A DNA stretch of 64,000 bases from Bacteroidales bacterium UBA1205 (GTDB lineage Bacteria; Bacteroidota; Bacteroidia; Bacteroidales; WCHB1-69), in NCBI GenBank assembly GCA_002309615.1, contig DBXT01000057.1:3434-67433 (forward strand), written 5' to 3'. The notes beneath the pieces were generated by a model. The model searched no databases, was not told where the DNA came from, and worked only from the letters and a program-made list of their open reading frames with translations. Of the stretch, positions 53,742-62,590 are shown in pieces (position 1 is the stretch's first letter; each line of letters opens with the position of its first letter). The translations under genes were made by a program, and so were the position numbers.

Positions 53742-56561
53742 ATGGATTTTTTTAAAGAACTTTTTAACTTAAACAACAGCGATAACATAGAAGGTGAATT
53801 GTTGGATACTGAGAATTTTGATAAAGTATCGGCCGTGATGGCAGGAGCAAAAAACAAATCGCATTTAGTGAATGCCCGTGCCAACAGTCGCCCGCAGGCA
53901 GTGTCGAATGTTGTAGATAATACCGTTAATGTTCAACCACAACAAGAACCGCAACAAATGGAGCCACTTAAAGAAAAAGAAGTAGAAGAAGAGACATCTA
54001 ATCATTTTTACAATAGGGGTATAGGAGAAAATATGCGTAAATATTCGGTGGAAGAAGTACAAGCCGAAGCTACAAAATATTTTAACGGCGACCTTATGGT
54101 AGCCAATGTATGGATCAACAAATACGCCTTAAGAGACGGCAATGGTAATTTGTATGAGCTCACTCCCGACGATATGCATAAGCGTTTGTCCAAAGAATTC
54201 GCTCGTATAGAACAAAAATATCCTAATCCTTTAAGCGAAGCTCAAATCAACCAGCTTTTGAAAAACTTTCAATATATAGTACCGCAAGGCAGTCCTATGT
54301 TCGGCATAGGCAATCCTTTTCAGATAGCTTCTCTTTCCAATTGTTTTGTTATAGGCAACGGCAGCAATTCCGATTCTTACGGTTCTATTATGAAAATAGA
54401 CGAAGAACAGGTGCAACTGATGAAACGCCGTGGCGGTGTAGGACACGATTTGTCACACATACGTCCCGAAGGCAGTCTGGTACACAATAGCGCTCTTACT
54501 TCCACCGGTATAGTTCCTTTTATGGAACGTTATTCCAATTCCACCCGCGAAGTGGCACAAGGCGGTCGTAGAGGTGCTTTGATGTTGAGCATTTCCGTTA
54601 AACACCCCGATGCAGAAAAATTCATAGATGCAAAATTGGAACAAGGTAAAATCACCGGTGCCAATGTTTCGGTGAAACTGGACGATGAATTCATGAAATG
54701 TGTTAAATCGGGAGCTCCTTATATACAACAATATCCCATATATACACACAATCCGCTGGTAAGAAAAGAAATTGACGCCAAAAAACTTTGGAATAAAATT
54801 ATCCATAATGCATGGAAAGCAGCAGAGCCCGGTGTGTTGTTCTGGGATACCATACTGAAAGAATCCATTCCTGATTGCTATGCGGAATATGGTTTTGAAA
54901 CCGTATCCACCAATCCTTGCGGTGAAATTCCATTGTGTCCTTACGACAGCTGTCGTTTAATAGCCATTAATTTGTACAGCTATGTAGAACATCCTTTTAC
55001 GGCAAATGCTACTTTTAACTTTGAAAAATTCAAAAAACATGTAGGCATTGCTCAACGTTTGATGGATGACTTGATAGATATGGAAATGGAAAAAATAGAC
55101 ATGATATTGGATAAAATCCATCATGATCCTGAAAGCGAACACATTAAACGGGTAGAAGAGGAATTATGGACCAAGATTAAAGAAAAATCGTCCAAAGGTC
55201 GTCGTACGGGCTTAGGTATTACCGCCGAAGGTGATATGCTGGCGGCATTGGGTATACGTTACGGGTCGGAAGAAGCCATCAATTTCTCTACAGAAGTTCA
55301 CAAACAATTAGCATTGGCTGCTTATCGCAGTTCGGTGGAAATGGCAAAAGAAAGAGGTAAATTCTCCATATACAATTCTTCTAAAGAAAGTTACAATCCG
55401 TTTATACGTCGTATCAGAGAGGCAGATCCCGAATTGTATCAAGATATGTGCACCTATGGTCGTAGAAACATCGCTTTGCTTACAGTGGCTCCTACCGGCA
55501 GTGTAAGCATGTGTACACAAACCACCTCCGGCATAGAACCTGTGTTTATGATAGCCTACACCCGCAGACGTAAGGTAAATCCTAACGATAAGAATGCAAG
55601 AGTGGATTTTGTAGATAAAAACGGTGACTCGTTTGAAGAATACCAAGTGTTGCATCCTAAATTTGCAATATGGGCTCAACTTAATGGTTATGATGTGGAA
55701 AAACTCAAAGCTATGAAAAGCGATGAGTTGAATAAAATAATAGAAAAATCTCCTTATTACAAAGCTACCGCACACGATATAGATTGGACCATGAAAGTTC
55801 GTTTGCAAGGAGCTATTCAAAAATGGGTGGATCATTCCATCAGCGTAACGGTAAACATTCCCGAAAATGCCAGCGAATCAGTAGTGAGCGATGTGTACAA
55901 AACAGCATGGGAATGCGGTTGCAAGGGTATGACCATTTATAGAGAAGGTTCCCGCGACGGTGTGCTGATAAGCGAAAACGAAAAGAAAAAGAGCCATGCC
56001 GGCGGTTCTTCTTTTGGTGAAGCCATAGTGCCCAAACGTCCCGAACAATTGGAAGCAGATGTGATAAGATTCCGCAATAAAGAAGAAGAATGGATAGCCG
56101 TGGTGGGTTTGCTCGACGGCCGCCCATACGAAATATTCACAGGAAAAGCCGATGCATTTTATCTTCACCCTGCCATCAAAAAAGGATGGGTAAAAAGAGT
56201 AAAACACGGCAACGAACCGGCACGTTACGATTTCACTTTCATAGACAAGCAAGGTTATGAAGGAATAGTGTGCGGGTTGTCTCGTATGTTCAACGAAGAA
56301 TATTGGAACTATGCAAAATTAATATCCGGTGTGCTTCGTTACGGCATGCCGTTGCCCAATGTGGTGAACTTGATATCCAAGCTCCATTTCGACGATGATA
56401 ACATTATGACATGGAAAAATGGCGTTACCCGTGCTTTGAAAAATTATATCAAAGACGGCACCAAGGTAAAACAAGCCTGTCCTGAATGCGGTCAAGAATC
56501 GTTGGTATATAAAGACGGTTGTGTTACTTGCGTGAATTGCGGTCATTCTAAATGCGGTTGA
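53742..56561 (+). CDS. nrdJ: Vitamin B12-dependent (class II) ribonucleoside reductase NrdJ
   Basis: 939 residues from the ATG at 53742 (MDFFKELFN); a TTG 33 bases upstream is rejected. Reduces ribonucleotides using adenosylcobalamin, independent of oxygen. A Gln/Pro/Glu-rich N-terminal extension (about 1-98) precedes the catalytic barrel. Visible residues: SLSNCFVIG (first redox Cys), RRGGVGHDLSHIRP, NPCGEIPLCPYDSCR (the N-x-C-x-E active-site triad), LLTVAPTGSVSMC and GCKGMTIYREGSRDGVL. The last 30 residues hold a Cys-rich zinc-ribbon-like end (CPECGQES...CVTCVNCGHSKCG) that probably regenerates the active site. Confidence 0.96.
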   Translation: MDFFKELFNLNNSDNIEGELLDTENFDKVSAVMAGAKNKSHLVNARANSRPQAVSNVVDNTVNVQPQQEPQQMEPLKEKEVEEETSNHFYNRGIGENMRKYSVEEVQAEATKYFNGDLMVANVWINKYALRDGNGNLYELTPDDMHKRLSKEFARIEQKYPNPLSEAQINQLLKNFQYIVPQGSPMFGIGNPFQIASLSNCFVIGNGSNSDSYGSIMKIDEEQVQLMKRRGGVGHDLSHIRPEGSLVHNSALTSTGIVPFMERYSNSTREVAQGGRRGALMLSISVKHPDAEKFIDAKLEQGKITGANVSVKLDDEFMKCVKSGAPYIQQYPIYTHNPLVRKEIDAKKLWNKIIHNAWKAAEPGVLFWDTILKESIPDCYAEYGFETVSTNPCGEIPLCPYDSCRLIAINLYSYVEHPFTANATFNFEKFKKHVGIAQRLMDDLIDMEMEKIDMILDKIHHDPESEHIKRVEEELWTKIKEKSSKGRRTGLGITAEGDMLAALGIRYGSEEAINFSTEVHKQLALAAYRSSVEMAKERGKFSIYNSSKESYNPFIRRIREADPELYQDMCTYGRRNIALLTVAPTGSVSMCTQTTSGIEPVFMIAYTRRRKVNPNDKNARVDFVDKNGDSFEEYQVLHPKFAIWAQLNGYDVEKLKAMKSDELNKIIEKSPYYKATAHDIDWTMKVRLQGAIQKWVDHSISVTVNIPENASESVVSDVYKTAWECGCKGMTIYREGSRDGVLISENEKKKSHAGGSSFGEAIVPKRPEQLEADVIRFRNKEEEWIAVVGLLDGRPYEIFTGKADAFYLHPAIKKGWVKRVKHGNEPARYDFTFIDKQGYEGIVCGLSRMFNEEYWNYAKLISGVLRYGMPLPNVVNLISKLHFDDDNIMTWKNGVTRALKNYIKDGTKVKQACPECGQESLVYKDGCVTCVNCGHSKCG

Positions 56562-56601
56562 TAACCGCCAAAAGGCATATTTATTTCAACAAATTGTAAG
56601 A

Positions 56602-57045
56602 ATGGTAATAGATATCAATAATATCACTTTCAAAAACAGACTTCCCATACAATTGAGAATGACAGACATAGATGCTCTACATCATGTCAACAACGGGGTG
56701 ATATGTTCCTATTTTGATTTGGGCCGGCTCCATTATATGAAAGCGGTAAGCGGAGCGTTTGAATTGAAAGATATAGATATAGTATTGGTTCATACCGAAT
56801 ATGACTTTTCGGCTTCCATCCGCTTCAATGATACTATAGCGGTAGATACCGCTATTTTGGAGTTCGGTACCAAAAGTGTTAAAATGGTGCAACGTATAGT
56901 AAACACCGCTACTAACAAATGTTATTGCACTTGCTATTCTGTATTGGCAGGATATGACCACCAACGCGATAGTTCTGCTCCCATTAAAGAAGAATTCAAG
57001 CGCAAGGTGATGGCATACGAGCGTAAACAAACAACAAAGAAGTAA
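56602..57045 (+). CDS. Acyl-CoA thioesterase, 4HBT hotdog family
   Basis: 147 residues. YbgC/FadM-type single hotdog domain with RMTDIDALHHVNNGVICSYFDLGRLHYM near 18-45, where the Asp acts in hydrolysis of the thioester. The rest (IVLVHTEYDFSASIRFNDTIAVDT, YCTCYSVLAGYD) fits the fold. The physiological acyl-CoA is unknown. It starts 40 bp after nrdJ; a small hairpin GCCTGA/TCAGGC (57058-57076) lies behind it. Confidence 0.9.
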   Translation: MVIDINNITFKNRLPIQLRMTDIDALHHVNNGVICSYFDLGRLHYMKAVSGAFELKDIDIVLVHTEYDFSASIRFNDTIAVDTAILEFGTKSVKMVQRIVNTATNKCYCTCYSVLAGYDHQRDSSAPIKEEFKRKVMAYERKQTTKK

Positions 57046-57120
57046 AAAAATGTTACAGCCTGAAAAAAAATCAGGCGGTAATATTGATATAAAAAAATTG
57101 TTCTTTAAAAAATAAGTAAA

Positions 57121-57363
57121 ATGGGATTAATACTTTCTTTAGTAATCGGCGTATTGGCCGGATTTTTGGGTAGCAAATTATTCAGCGGAAGCGGAAACGG
57201 CTTATTGGTAAATCTTATAGTAGGTGTGATAGGCGGTTTTTTAGGCGGCTGGGTGTTCGGATTGCTGGGCATAGGCGGCAACAGCCTCTTGTGGCAATTG
57301 ATAAGCGCCACCGTAGGTGCTATTTTGTTCTTGTGGATACTTTCACTGATAAAGAAAAAATAA
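57121..57363 (+). CDS. GlsB/YeaQ/YmgE family small membrane protein
   Basis: 80 residues, almost wholly hydrophobic with three membrane segments and Gly-rich turns (LAGFLGSKLFSGSGNGLLVNL, GVIGGFLGGWVFGLLGIGG). This is the transglycosylase-associated/YeaQ family of stress-linked inner-membrane proteins. The molecular role is unknown. It is closed by a strong terminator. Confidence 0.9.
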   Translation: MGLILSLVIGVLAGFLGSKLFSGSGNGLLVNLIVGVIGGFLGGWVFGLLGIGGNSLLWQLISATVGAILFLWILSLIKKK

Positions 57364-57370
57364 TTTTGAT

Positions 57371-57405
57371 AAAAAATGACTAAGTGATGCTTAGTCATTT
57401 TTTTT
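57371..57405 (+). terminator. Terminator behind YeaQ-type gene
   Basis: AAAAAATGACTAAG, loop TGATG, CTTAGTCATTTTTTTT. A long, perfect stem with A and T flanks, able to act in both directions. Confidence 0.88.
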
Positions 57406-57508
57406 CTACCTACTCTTTGTTCACTTCTCAGCAAAACTTTTTGAGGAGAAGCATGTTCTTTATATCACGTGCAAAATTTGTATTTGTTTATCAAAAGGTA
57501 AAAAATGC

Positions 57509-57516
57509 TATCTTTG
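57509..57516 (+). promoter_or_regulatory. Promoter -7 element for the CarboxypepD-like/miaA operon
   Basis: TATCTTTG, 21 bases before the ATG at 57538. A TTTG at 57483-57486 is 22 bp upstream. Confidence 0.6.
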
Positions 57517-57537
57517 CAAACTGATAAAATTTGTTGT

Positions 57538-58320
57538 ATGAACATAAGGCGTAGTGTCGGTGTGATATTGCTATTGTTTTCTTTTGTATGCCTGCAGGCA
57601 CAAGAAAGGTTTGTTCTTAAAGGCAAAGTGGTGGATTTTATCACTGTGCAGCCTTTGGAGAATGCATGTGTGCATAATATGACTTCCGGACTGATGGTGT
57701 TCTCGGATGCCCAAGGAAATTATGCCCTCATGGCGCGTCCAAACGACACTATTGCCGTATCCAGAGTGGGTTTCAATGTGGAAGTGTTAGTGGTAAACGA
57801 TAGTGTGATAGATAACCACAGCCATTTTTTTATACGCTTATTGATGAAGTCCATCATGCTGAAAAATTTTACGGTTTATGCCATGAAACCCTATCCGCTT
57901 TTTGTGAAAGATTTGGCAAAAAAAATATCTTATGATAAAGTGGATGTGCCGGGAATAACACTTACGGAAGAAGAAAAAATGCAGGCTGTGCCCCGCTCGG
58001 AACAAGGTAATTTGTTAGCCAATACGCCGTTGGCACATCCTATATCCTTTTTATATGAAAAATTCAGCCGTAAAGCACGTTTGCAGCGTACTTACAAAGA
58101 ATTGGTATCCAATCAAGATGAAGTGATGCGTATGGCGGAGAAATACAATGCGGATGTGGTAAAACGCATTACTCACCTCAGTGGCGGTGAAGTGGACGAA
58201 TTTATGCTGTTTTGCGGATTTTCTTACTATACTTTAGCCATGTCCACCGATGTGGAAATAGAGCAGATGATAGCCAAAAAATTTATAGAATACAAACAAT
58301 ATAAAAGTGCAAACCAATAA
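57538..58320 (+). CDS. Secreted CarboxypepD-regulatory-like domain protein
   Basis: 260 residues from the ATG at 57538; the frame extends to 57505 but overlaps the promoter. Signal peptide MNIRRSVGVILLLFSFVCLQAQ, then a CarboxypepD_reg-like sandwich at about 25-110 (FVLKGKVVDFITVQPLENACVHN, VFSDAQGNYALMARPNDTIAVSRVGF). A helical C-terminal half follows (KFSRKARLQRTYKELVSNQDEVMRMAEKYN). It fits Bacteroidota periplasmic proteins of unknown role that lack a barrel. Its end overlaps the miaA start by 14 bp. Confidence 0.85.
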   Translation: MNIRRSVGVILLLFSFVCLQAQERFVLKGKVVDFITVQPLENACVHNMTSGLMVFSDAQGNYALMARPNDTIAVSRVGFNVEVLVVNDSVIDNHSHFFIRLLMKSIMLKNFTVYAMKPYPLFVKDLAKKISYDKVDVPGITLTEEEKMQAVPRSEQGNLLANTPLAHPISFLYEKFSRKARLQRTYKELVSNQDEVMRMAEKYNADVVKRITHLSGGEVDEFMLFCGFSYYTLAMSTDVEIEQMIAKKFIEYKQYKSANQ

Positions 58321-59221
58321 TCCTTTAATTTGTATTGTAGGTCCTACCGCTTGCGGGAAAACACATCTGGCGGTGCATTTGGCCTATTTGCTCAATGCCG
58401 AAATCATCAGTGCCGATTCCCGCCAAGTGTATAAGCATATGGATATCGGTACCGGCAAAGATTTGAACGAATATATTGTTAACGGCACTGCCGTTGCCTA
58501 TCATTTGATAGACATAGTAGAAGCCGGATATCAATATAATGTGTTTGAATACCAAAGAGATTTTTACAAGGCATACAAAAAAATCAGTGCGAACAATCAT
58601 TTGGCCATCTGTTGCGGAGGAAGCGGAATGTATGTGGAGGCGATATTAAAAGCATACCGCTTGGAAAAAGTACCTGTTGATAATGAATTTAGAAAACAAT
58701 GCATACACAAAAGCGATGAAGAATTGGCTGAAGAGCTTGCTCAATACAGAGCATTGCACAATGTGAGCGACACTTCAGACAGGAACAGACTGATAAGGGC
58801 TTTGGAAATAGAAACTTACTATTCATCACATTCGGATGCAAGCGAACATATCACTTACGATTATAAAATATTTTACGTAGACATAGAGCGGGAGCGTTTG
58901 CGTGCCAACATAGCAAAACGTTTGGAAGAAAGACTGCAAAATGGAATGGTAGACGAAGTAGACAGACTTTTGTCTCAAGGGATAAGTGCGGAGAATTTAA
59001 AATATTACGGTTTGGAGTATAAATATATTACCCTGTATTTAAACCATGAATTGTCATACACGGCCATGAAAAATCAATTGTGCATAGCCATAGGTCAGTT
59101 TGCCAAGCGGCAGCAAACATGGTTTAATCGTATGCGAAGGTCGGGTTTTGAAATGGTGATGGTGCCTTATGAGCTTACTTTACAGGAAAAAATTAATCTT
59201 ATCATATCGCATTTGCGGTAA
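58307..59221 (+). CDS. miaA: tRNA dimethylallyltransferase MiaA
   Basis: 304 residues with GTG start overlapping the upstream stop. Transfers a dimethylallyl group to A37 of tRNAs reading UNN codons. P-loop IVGPTACGKTHLAVHLA at about 10-26, DSRQVYKHMDIGTGKDL at 39-55, CCGGSGMYVEAIL near 100 and RNRLIRALEI fit the family, as does YTAMKNQLCIAIGQFAKRQQTWF at the C-terminal end. Confidence 0.96.
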   Translation: MQTNNPLICIVGPTACGKTHLAVHLAYLLNAEIISADSRQVYKHMDIGTGKDLNEYIVNGTAVAYHLIDIVEAGYQYNVFEYQRDFYKAYKKISANNHLAICCGGSGMYVEAILKAYRLEKVPVDNEFRKQCIHKSDEELAEELAQYRALHNVSDTSDRNRLIRALEIETYYSSHSDASEHITYDYKIFYVDIERERLRANIAKRLEERLQNGMVDEVDRLLSQGISAENLKYYGLEYKYITLYLNHELSYTAMKNQLCIAIGQFAKRQQTWFNRMRRSGFEMVMVPYELTLQEKINLIISHLR

Positions 59222-59241
59222 ACATAAATTTTGAAATTTTA

Positions 59242-59285
59242 TTCCCGTCAAACGGGAACAATTTCAATAAATATTGATATCTTTG
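59242..59285 (+). promoter_or_regulatory. Inverted repeat and promoter -7 element before mutS
   Basis: TTCCCGT, loop CAA, ACGGGAA (59242-59258) followed by TATCTTTG (59278-59285). The hairpin may end the miaA transcript or act as an operator for mutS; it has no T-run. Confidence 0.5.
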
Positions 59286-59305
59286 CATTTTAATATATAT
59301 TTCAA

Positions 59306-61918
59306 TTGGCACAAAAAGAAAAAAATACTCAAGATACTCCTTTGATGAAACAATATAATGCTTTCAAGGCGCAATACCCTGATGCATTGTTATTGTTCAG
59401 AGTGGGGGATTTTTATGAAACTTTCGGGGAAGATGCCGTAAAAGCATCCAAAATATTAGGAATAGTGCTCACCAAGCGCAGCAACGGAGCCGCTGCAGAT
59501 ATGGATTTGGCGGGGTTCCCGCATCATGCTATTGACACCTATTTGCCCAAATTGGTGCGTGCAGGGTACAAAGTGGCTATTTGCGACCAATTGGAAGATC
59601 CTAAGTTAACCAAAACCTTGGTAAAACGGGGCGTTACCGAATTGGTAACACCGGGGGTATCGTATAATGATCAAATATTAGACACCCGCCAAAATAATTT
59701 TCTGGCAGGCATACACATGCAAGCCAATGATGCCGGAGTAGCTCTTTTGGACGTGTCCACCGGTGAATTTTATGTGGCTCAAGGTAAATTTAATTATATA
59801 GAAAAACTTCTGCAAAGTTTTGCCCCCAACGAGGTGATAGTGGAAAAATCAAAATTGCCTTTGTTTAAAACCACTTTCGGCGATAAATTCTTTTGCTCCA
59901 CTTTTGAAGACTGGGTGTTTACCCCCGATTTTGCCTATGAACTGTTGCTGAAACATTTTCAGGTAAGTTCTTTTAAGGGTTTTGGCGTGGAAGAATTGCC
60001 GATGGGATTGATAGCAGCAGGAGCGTGTATGCATTACTTGTTTGAAACACAGCACGATAAAGTTTCGCATATTACCAAATTATCTCGTTTGGAAGAAAAC
60101 AAATACGTGTGGTTGGACAAATTCACCATACGAAATTTGGAATTGATGGATACGCCCAACGAAAAAGCAATCACCTTGTTAGACGTGATAGATCATACCA
60201 TATCGCCTATGGGGGCGCGTATGCTGAAAAAATGGATGCTTTTGCCGCTTAAAGATAAAACGGCAATAGAACGCCGCTTGCATATAGTGCAATTTTTGAT
60301 AGACAATGCTTCCTTTTCATCCCGGCTCAACACCTACATTTCACAAGTGGGCGATTTGGAGCGTTTGATATCCAAGGTGTCGGTCTCCAGAGCCAATCCC
60401 AAAGAGCTGTTGCAGGTAAAGCGTGCTTTGTATGCAATAGAGGAAATAAAACATTTAACAGACAGCATTGAGGATACCCATTTGCAAAGCATAGGAGAAC
60501 AGCTCAATACGGCTGTAGCCTTACGCAATCGCATAGAAGACACCATTGCCGATGACGCTCCTATGAATCTGTTGAAAGGCGGAGTAATTAAAAACGGGGT
60601 GGATGCCCAATTGGATGAATTGCGATATATAGCCACCAGCGGGAAAGATTATTTGCTTGATATGCAACGGCAGGAAACGGAGCGAACCGGCATATCATCA
60701 CTCAAAGTAGGGTATAACAATGTGTTCGGTTATTATCTGGAAGTAACCAATGCCCATAAAGACAAGGTTCCCCCTGAATGGATACGCAAACAAACCCTTA
60801 CCAATGCCGAACGCTATATCACGGAGGAACTTAAAGAATATGAAAACAAAATACTGGGTGCCGAAGAAAAAATACTGTCCATAGAGCAGCGTATTTACAA
60901 TGAATTGTTGGTGTTGGCATTGGATTACATACAACCTATACAAACCGATGCCCAATTGATAGCCCAGTTGGATGTGTTGCTCAATTTTGCCGGTTTGGCA
61001 CAAAGCAATCACTATGTATGTCCTTCCATTAATGAAAGTTATGCTATTAATATAGTCAACGGAAGACATCCTGTGATAGAAGTGCAATTACCTGTAGGAG
61101 AAAAATATATAGCCAACGATGTGTATTTGGACAATGAAAAGCAACAAATATTGATTATCACCGGTCCTAACATGTCGGGTAAATCCGCTTTGTTAAGGCA
61201 GACAGCTTTAATAGTGCTATTGGCACAAATAGGCTCCTTTGTTCCCGCCGACAAAGCGGAGATAGGAATAGTGGACAGAATTTTTACCCGCGTGGGCGCT
61301 TCGGATAATATCTCTTCAGGGGAATCCACTTTTATGGTGGAGATGAATGAAACGGCCAATATTTTAAATAATATTTCCAATAGAAGTCTGGTATTGCTGG
61401 ATGAAATAGGACGAGGTACCAGCACCTACGACGGGGTGTCTATAGCATGGGCAATAACCGAATATCTGCACGAGCATAAACTGTTCCGACCCAAAGTGCT
61501 GTTCGCCACCCATTATCATGAACTCAACCAAATGGCGGATACATTCAAACGTATTAAAAATTATCATGTCACGGTAAAAGAAATCAACAACAAAGTGTTG
61601 TTTTTAAGAAAATTGGTTCACGGAGGCACAGAACACAGCTTTGGTATTCATGTGGCACGTATGGCCGGTATGCCGGCTTCTGTGCTCAAAAGAGCCAACG
61701 AGATACTTAAAAATTTGGAAAACTCCGAACATGAAAATTTGAATAAAGTTCTTTCGAAAAGCAATACCAATGATAATGCCTATCAATTGAGTTTCATTCA
61801 ATTGGATGATCCTTTGCTTCACCAAATTAAAGAGGATATACTCAATACGGATATCGACACCCTCACACCTGTTGAGGCACTCATGAAACTCAATGAGATA
61901 AAAAAATTGCTGAAATAG
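59306..61918 (+). CDS. mutS: DNA mismatch repair protein MutS
   Basis: 870-residue mismatch-binding ATPase. I use the TTG at 59306 (protein MAQKEKNTQDTPLMKQYN...) because it lies 20 bases after the promoter core and gives the usual short N-terminus; the next ATG (59345) would begin only at MKQYNAF. The mismatch-binding LLFRVGDFYETFGEDA with Phe and Glu is near 29-44. The ATPase has ITGPNMSGKSALLRQTALIV near 617-636, SGESTFMVEMNE and LVLLDEIGRGTSTYDGVSIAWA. THYHELNQM and a helix-turn-helix C-terminus complete it. Confidence 0.97.
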   Translation: MAQKEKNTQDTPLMKQYNAFKAQYPDALLLFRVGDFYETFGEDAVKASKILGIVLTKRSNGAAADMDLAGFPHHAIDTYLPKLVRAGYKVAICDQLEDPKLTKTLVKRGVTELVTPGVSYNDQILDTRQNNFLAGIHMQANDAGVALLDVSTGEFYVAQGKFNYIEKLLQSFAPNEVIVEKSKLPLFKTTFGDKFFCSTFEDWVFTPDFAYELLLKHFQVSSFKGFGVEELPMGLIAAGACMHYLFETQHDKVSHITKLSRLEENKYVWLDKFTIRNLELMDTPNEKAITLLDVIDHTISPMGARMLKKWMLLPLKDKTAIERRLHIVQFLIDNASFSSRLNTYISQVGDLERLISKVSVSRANPKELLQVKRALYAIEEIKHLTDSIEDTHLQSIGEQLNTAVALRNRIEDTIADDAPMNLLKGGVIKNGVDAQLDELRYIATSGKDYLLDMQRQETERTGISSLKVGYNNVFGYYLEVTNAHKDKVPPEWIRKQTLTNAERYITEELKEYENKILGAEEKILSIEQRIYNELLVLALDYIQPIQTDAQLIAQLDVLLNFAGLAQSNHYVCPSINESYAINIVNGRHPVIEVQLPVGEKYIANDVYLDNEKQQILIITGPNMSGKSALLRQTALIVLLAQIGSFVPADKAEIGIVDRIFTRVGASDNISSGESTFMVEMNETANILNNISNRSLVLLDEIGRGTSTYDGVSIAWAITEYLHEHKLFRPKVLFATHYHELNQMADTFKRIKNYHVTVKEINNKVLFLRKLVHGGTEHSFGIHVARMAGMPASVLKRANEILKNLENSEHENLNKVLSKSNTNDNAYQLSFIQLDDPLLHQIKEDILNTDIDTLTPVEALMKLNEIKKLLK

Positions 61919-61957
61919 ACGTTTTTTCCTCCTTTTTAAATATGGCGGTATTCTGCA

Positions 61958-61979
61958 GAGACATTTCATGAAACGTCTC
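61958..61979. other. 22-bp imperfect palindrome behind mutS
   Basis: GAGACATTTCATGAAACGTCTC: ten of eleven pairs match. It could be an operator or a weak terminator; there is no T-run. Confidence 0.45.
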
Positions 61980-62382
61980 AACAACCGGTTGGAATGAGTA
62001 TATTCCGAGGAATATTTCCATGAATAGAACGGATGCCTGTATTCACATAAGTCCTTCGCCCTGCGGGCACCTGCCTAAAGGAAGGAACGGCATAGTCCTT
62101 TGTTTTTTAATGTTTTACGTTATTTTTAACATAGAAAACGATATAAAATACAATAACTGCCTGTAAATCACGAAGTCCCCCTTTCAAGGGGGATGCTATT
62201 TCTTTTCCATTGTTTTCTAAGGCGATAGCCTTGTTTTCTGGGCGAGCGGAGCAAAGCTTGTTTTGTCTTGTCATAGTTACTATAGGTAAAATGGTTCAGA
62301 ATGGTTAAATCTTACTTAAACGTACTATATTTTTAAGCATATACAATTAATGACAAGCGTTTTCTTTAAAATCAAAAAAAAC

Positions 62383-62493
62383 TGTCAGAGGATGCTAATC
62401 GTTGCACGACAAGGGAAGCAAGTGAAATTTCCTTGCAAAGCAAGCTTTGCAGCTAAATTTTCCACTCACTTCCATTTGCGCCATCCTCTGACA
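62383..62493. repeat. 111-bp nested palindrome (MITE-like or structured RNA)
   Basis: Terminal inverted repeat TGTCAGAGGATG (62383-62394)/CATCCTCTGACA (62482-62493), 12 of 12. Inside lie GGAAG/CTTCC (62414-62418, 62469-62473), AGTG/CACT (62421-62424, 62463-62466) and AAATTT/AAATTT (62425-62430, 62455-62460). The centre is TGCAAAGC-AA-GCTTTGCA (62434-62451). The stems nest in register, so the whole element can fold as one long hairpin. Confidence 0.65.
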
Positions 62494-62590
62494 AGAAAAC
62501 CGCTTCGCGAGAAAACAGCCACCTGCGGTGGCAGAAAAATAGGGTATAAAAAGAGCGTTGCCGATGAAATTCTTTTTTGATATAAGGGTG

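Larger units (their letters stand above)
61919..62590. other. Gene-free stretch rich in short hairpins
   Basis: About 670 bp with no supported ORF; the 76-codon frame at 62350-62580 runs through inverted repeats and is discounted. Besides the 22-bp palindrome and the large nested palindrome listed separately, it holds GCCC-TGC-GGGC (62058-62068), AAAGGA...TCCTTT followed by G and six T (62077-62108), TCCCCCTT-TC-AAGGGGGA (62176-62193), AAGGC-GATA-GCCTT (62219-62232) and GCCACC-TGC-GGTGGC (62518-62532). Confidence 0.65.

Noticed and set aside
62383..62493. Integron attC site
   Set aside because: The ends lack the RYYYAAC and GTTRRRY core sites and there is no integrase or cassette array nearby.
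62350..62580. 76-codon ORF between mutS and the AAA ATPase gene
   Set aside because: It runs straight through the nested palindrome and further hairpins, has Bacteroidota-untypical composition and no recognisable protein.
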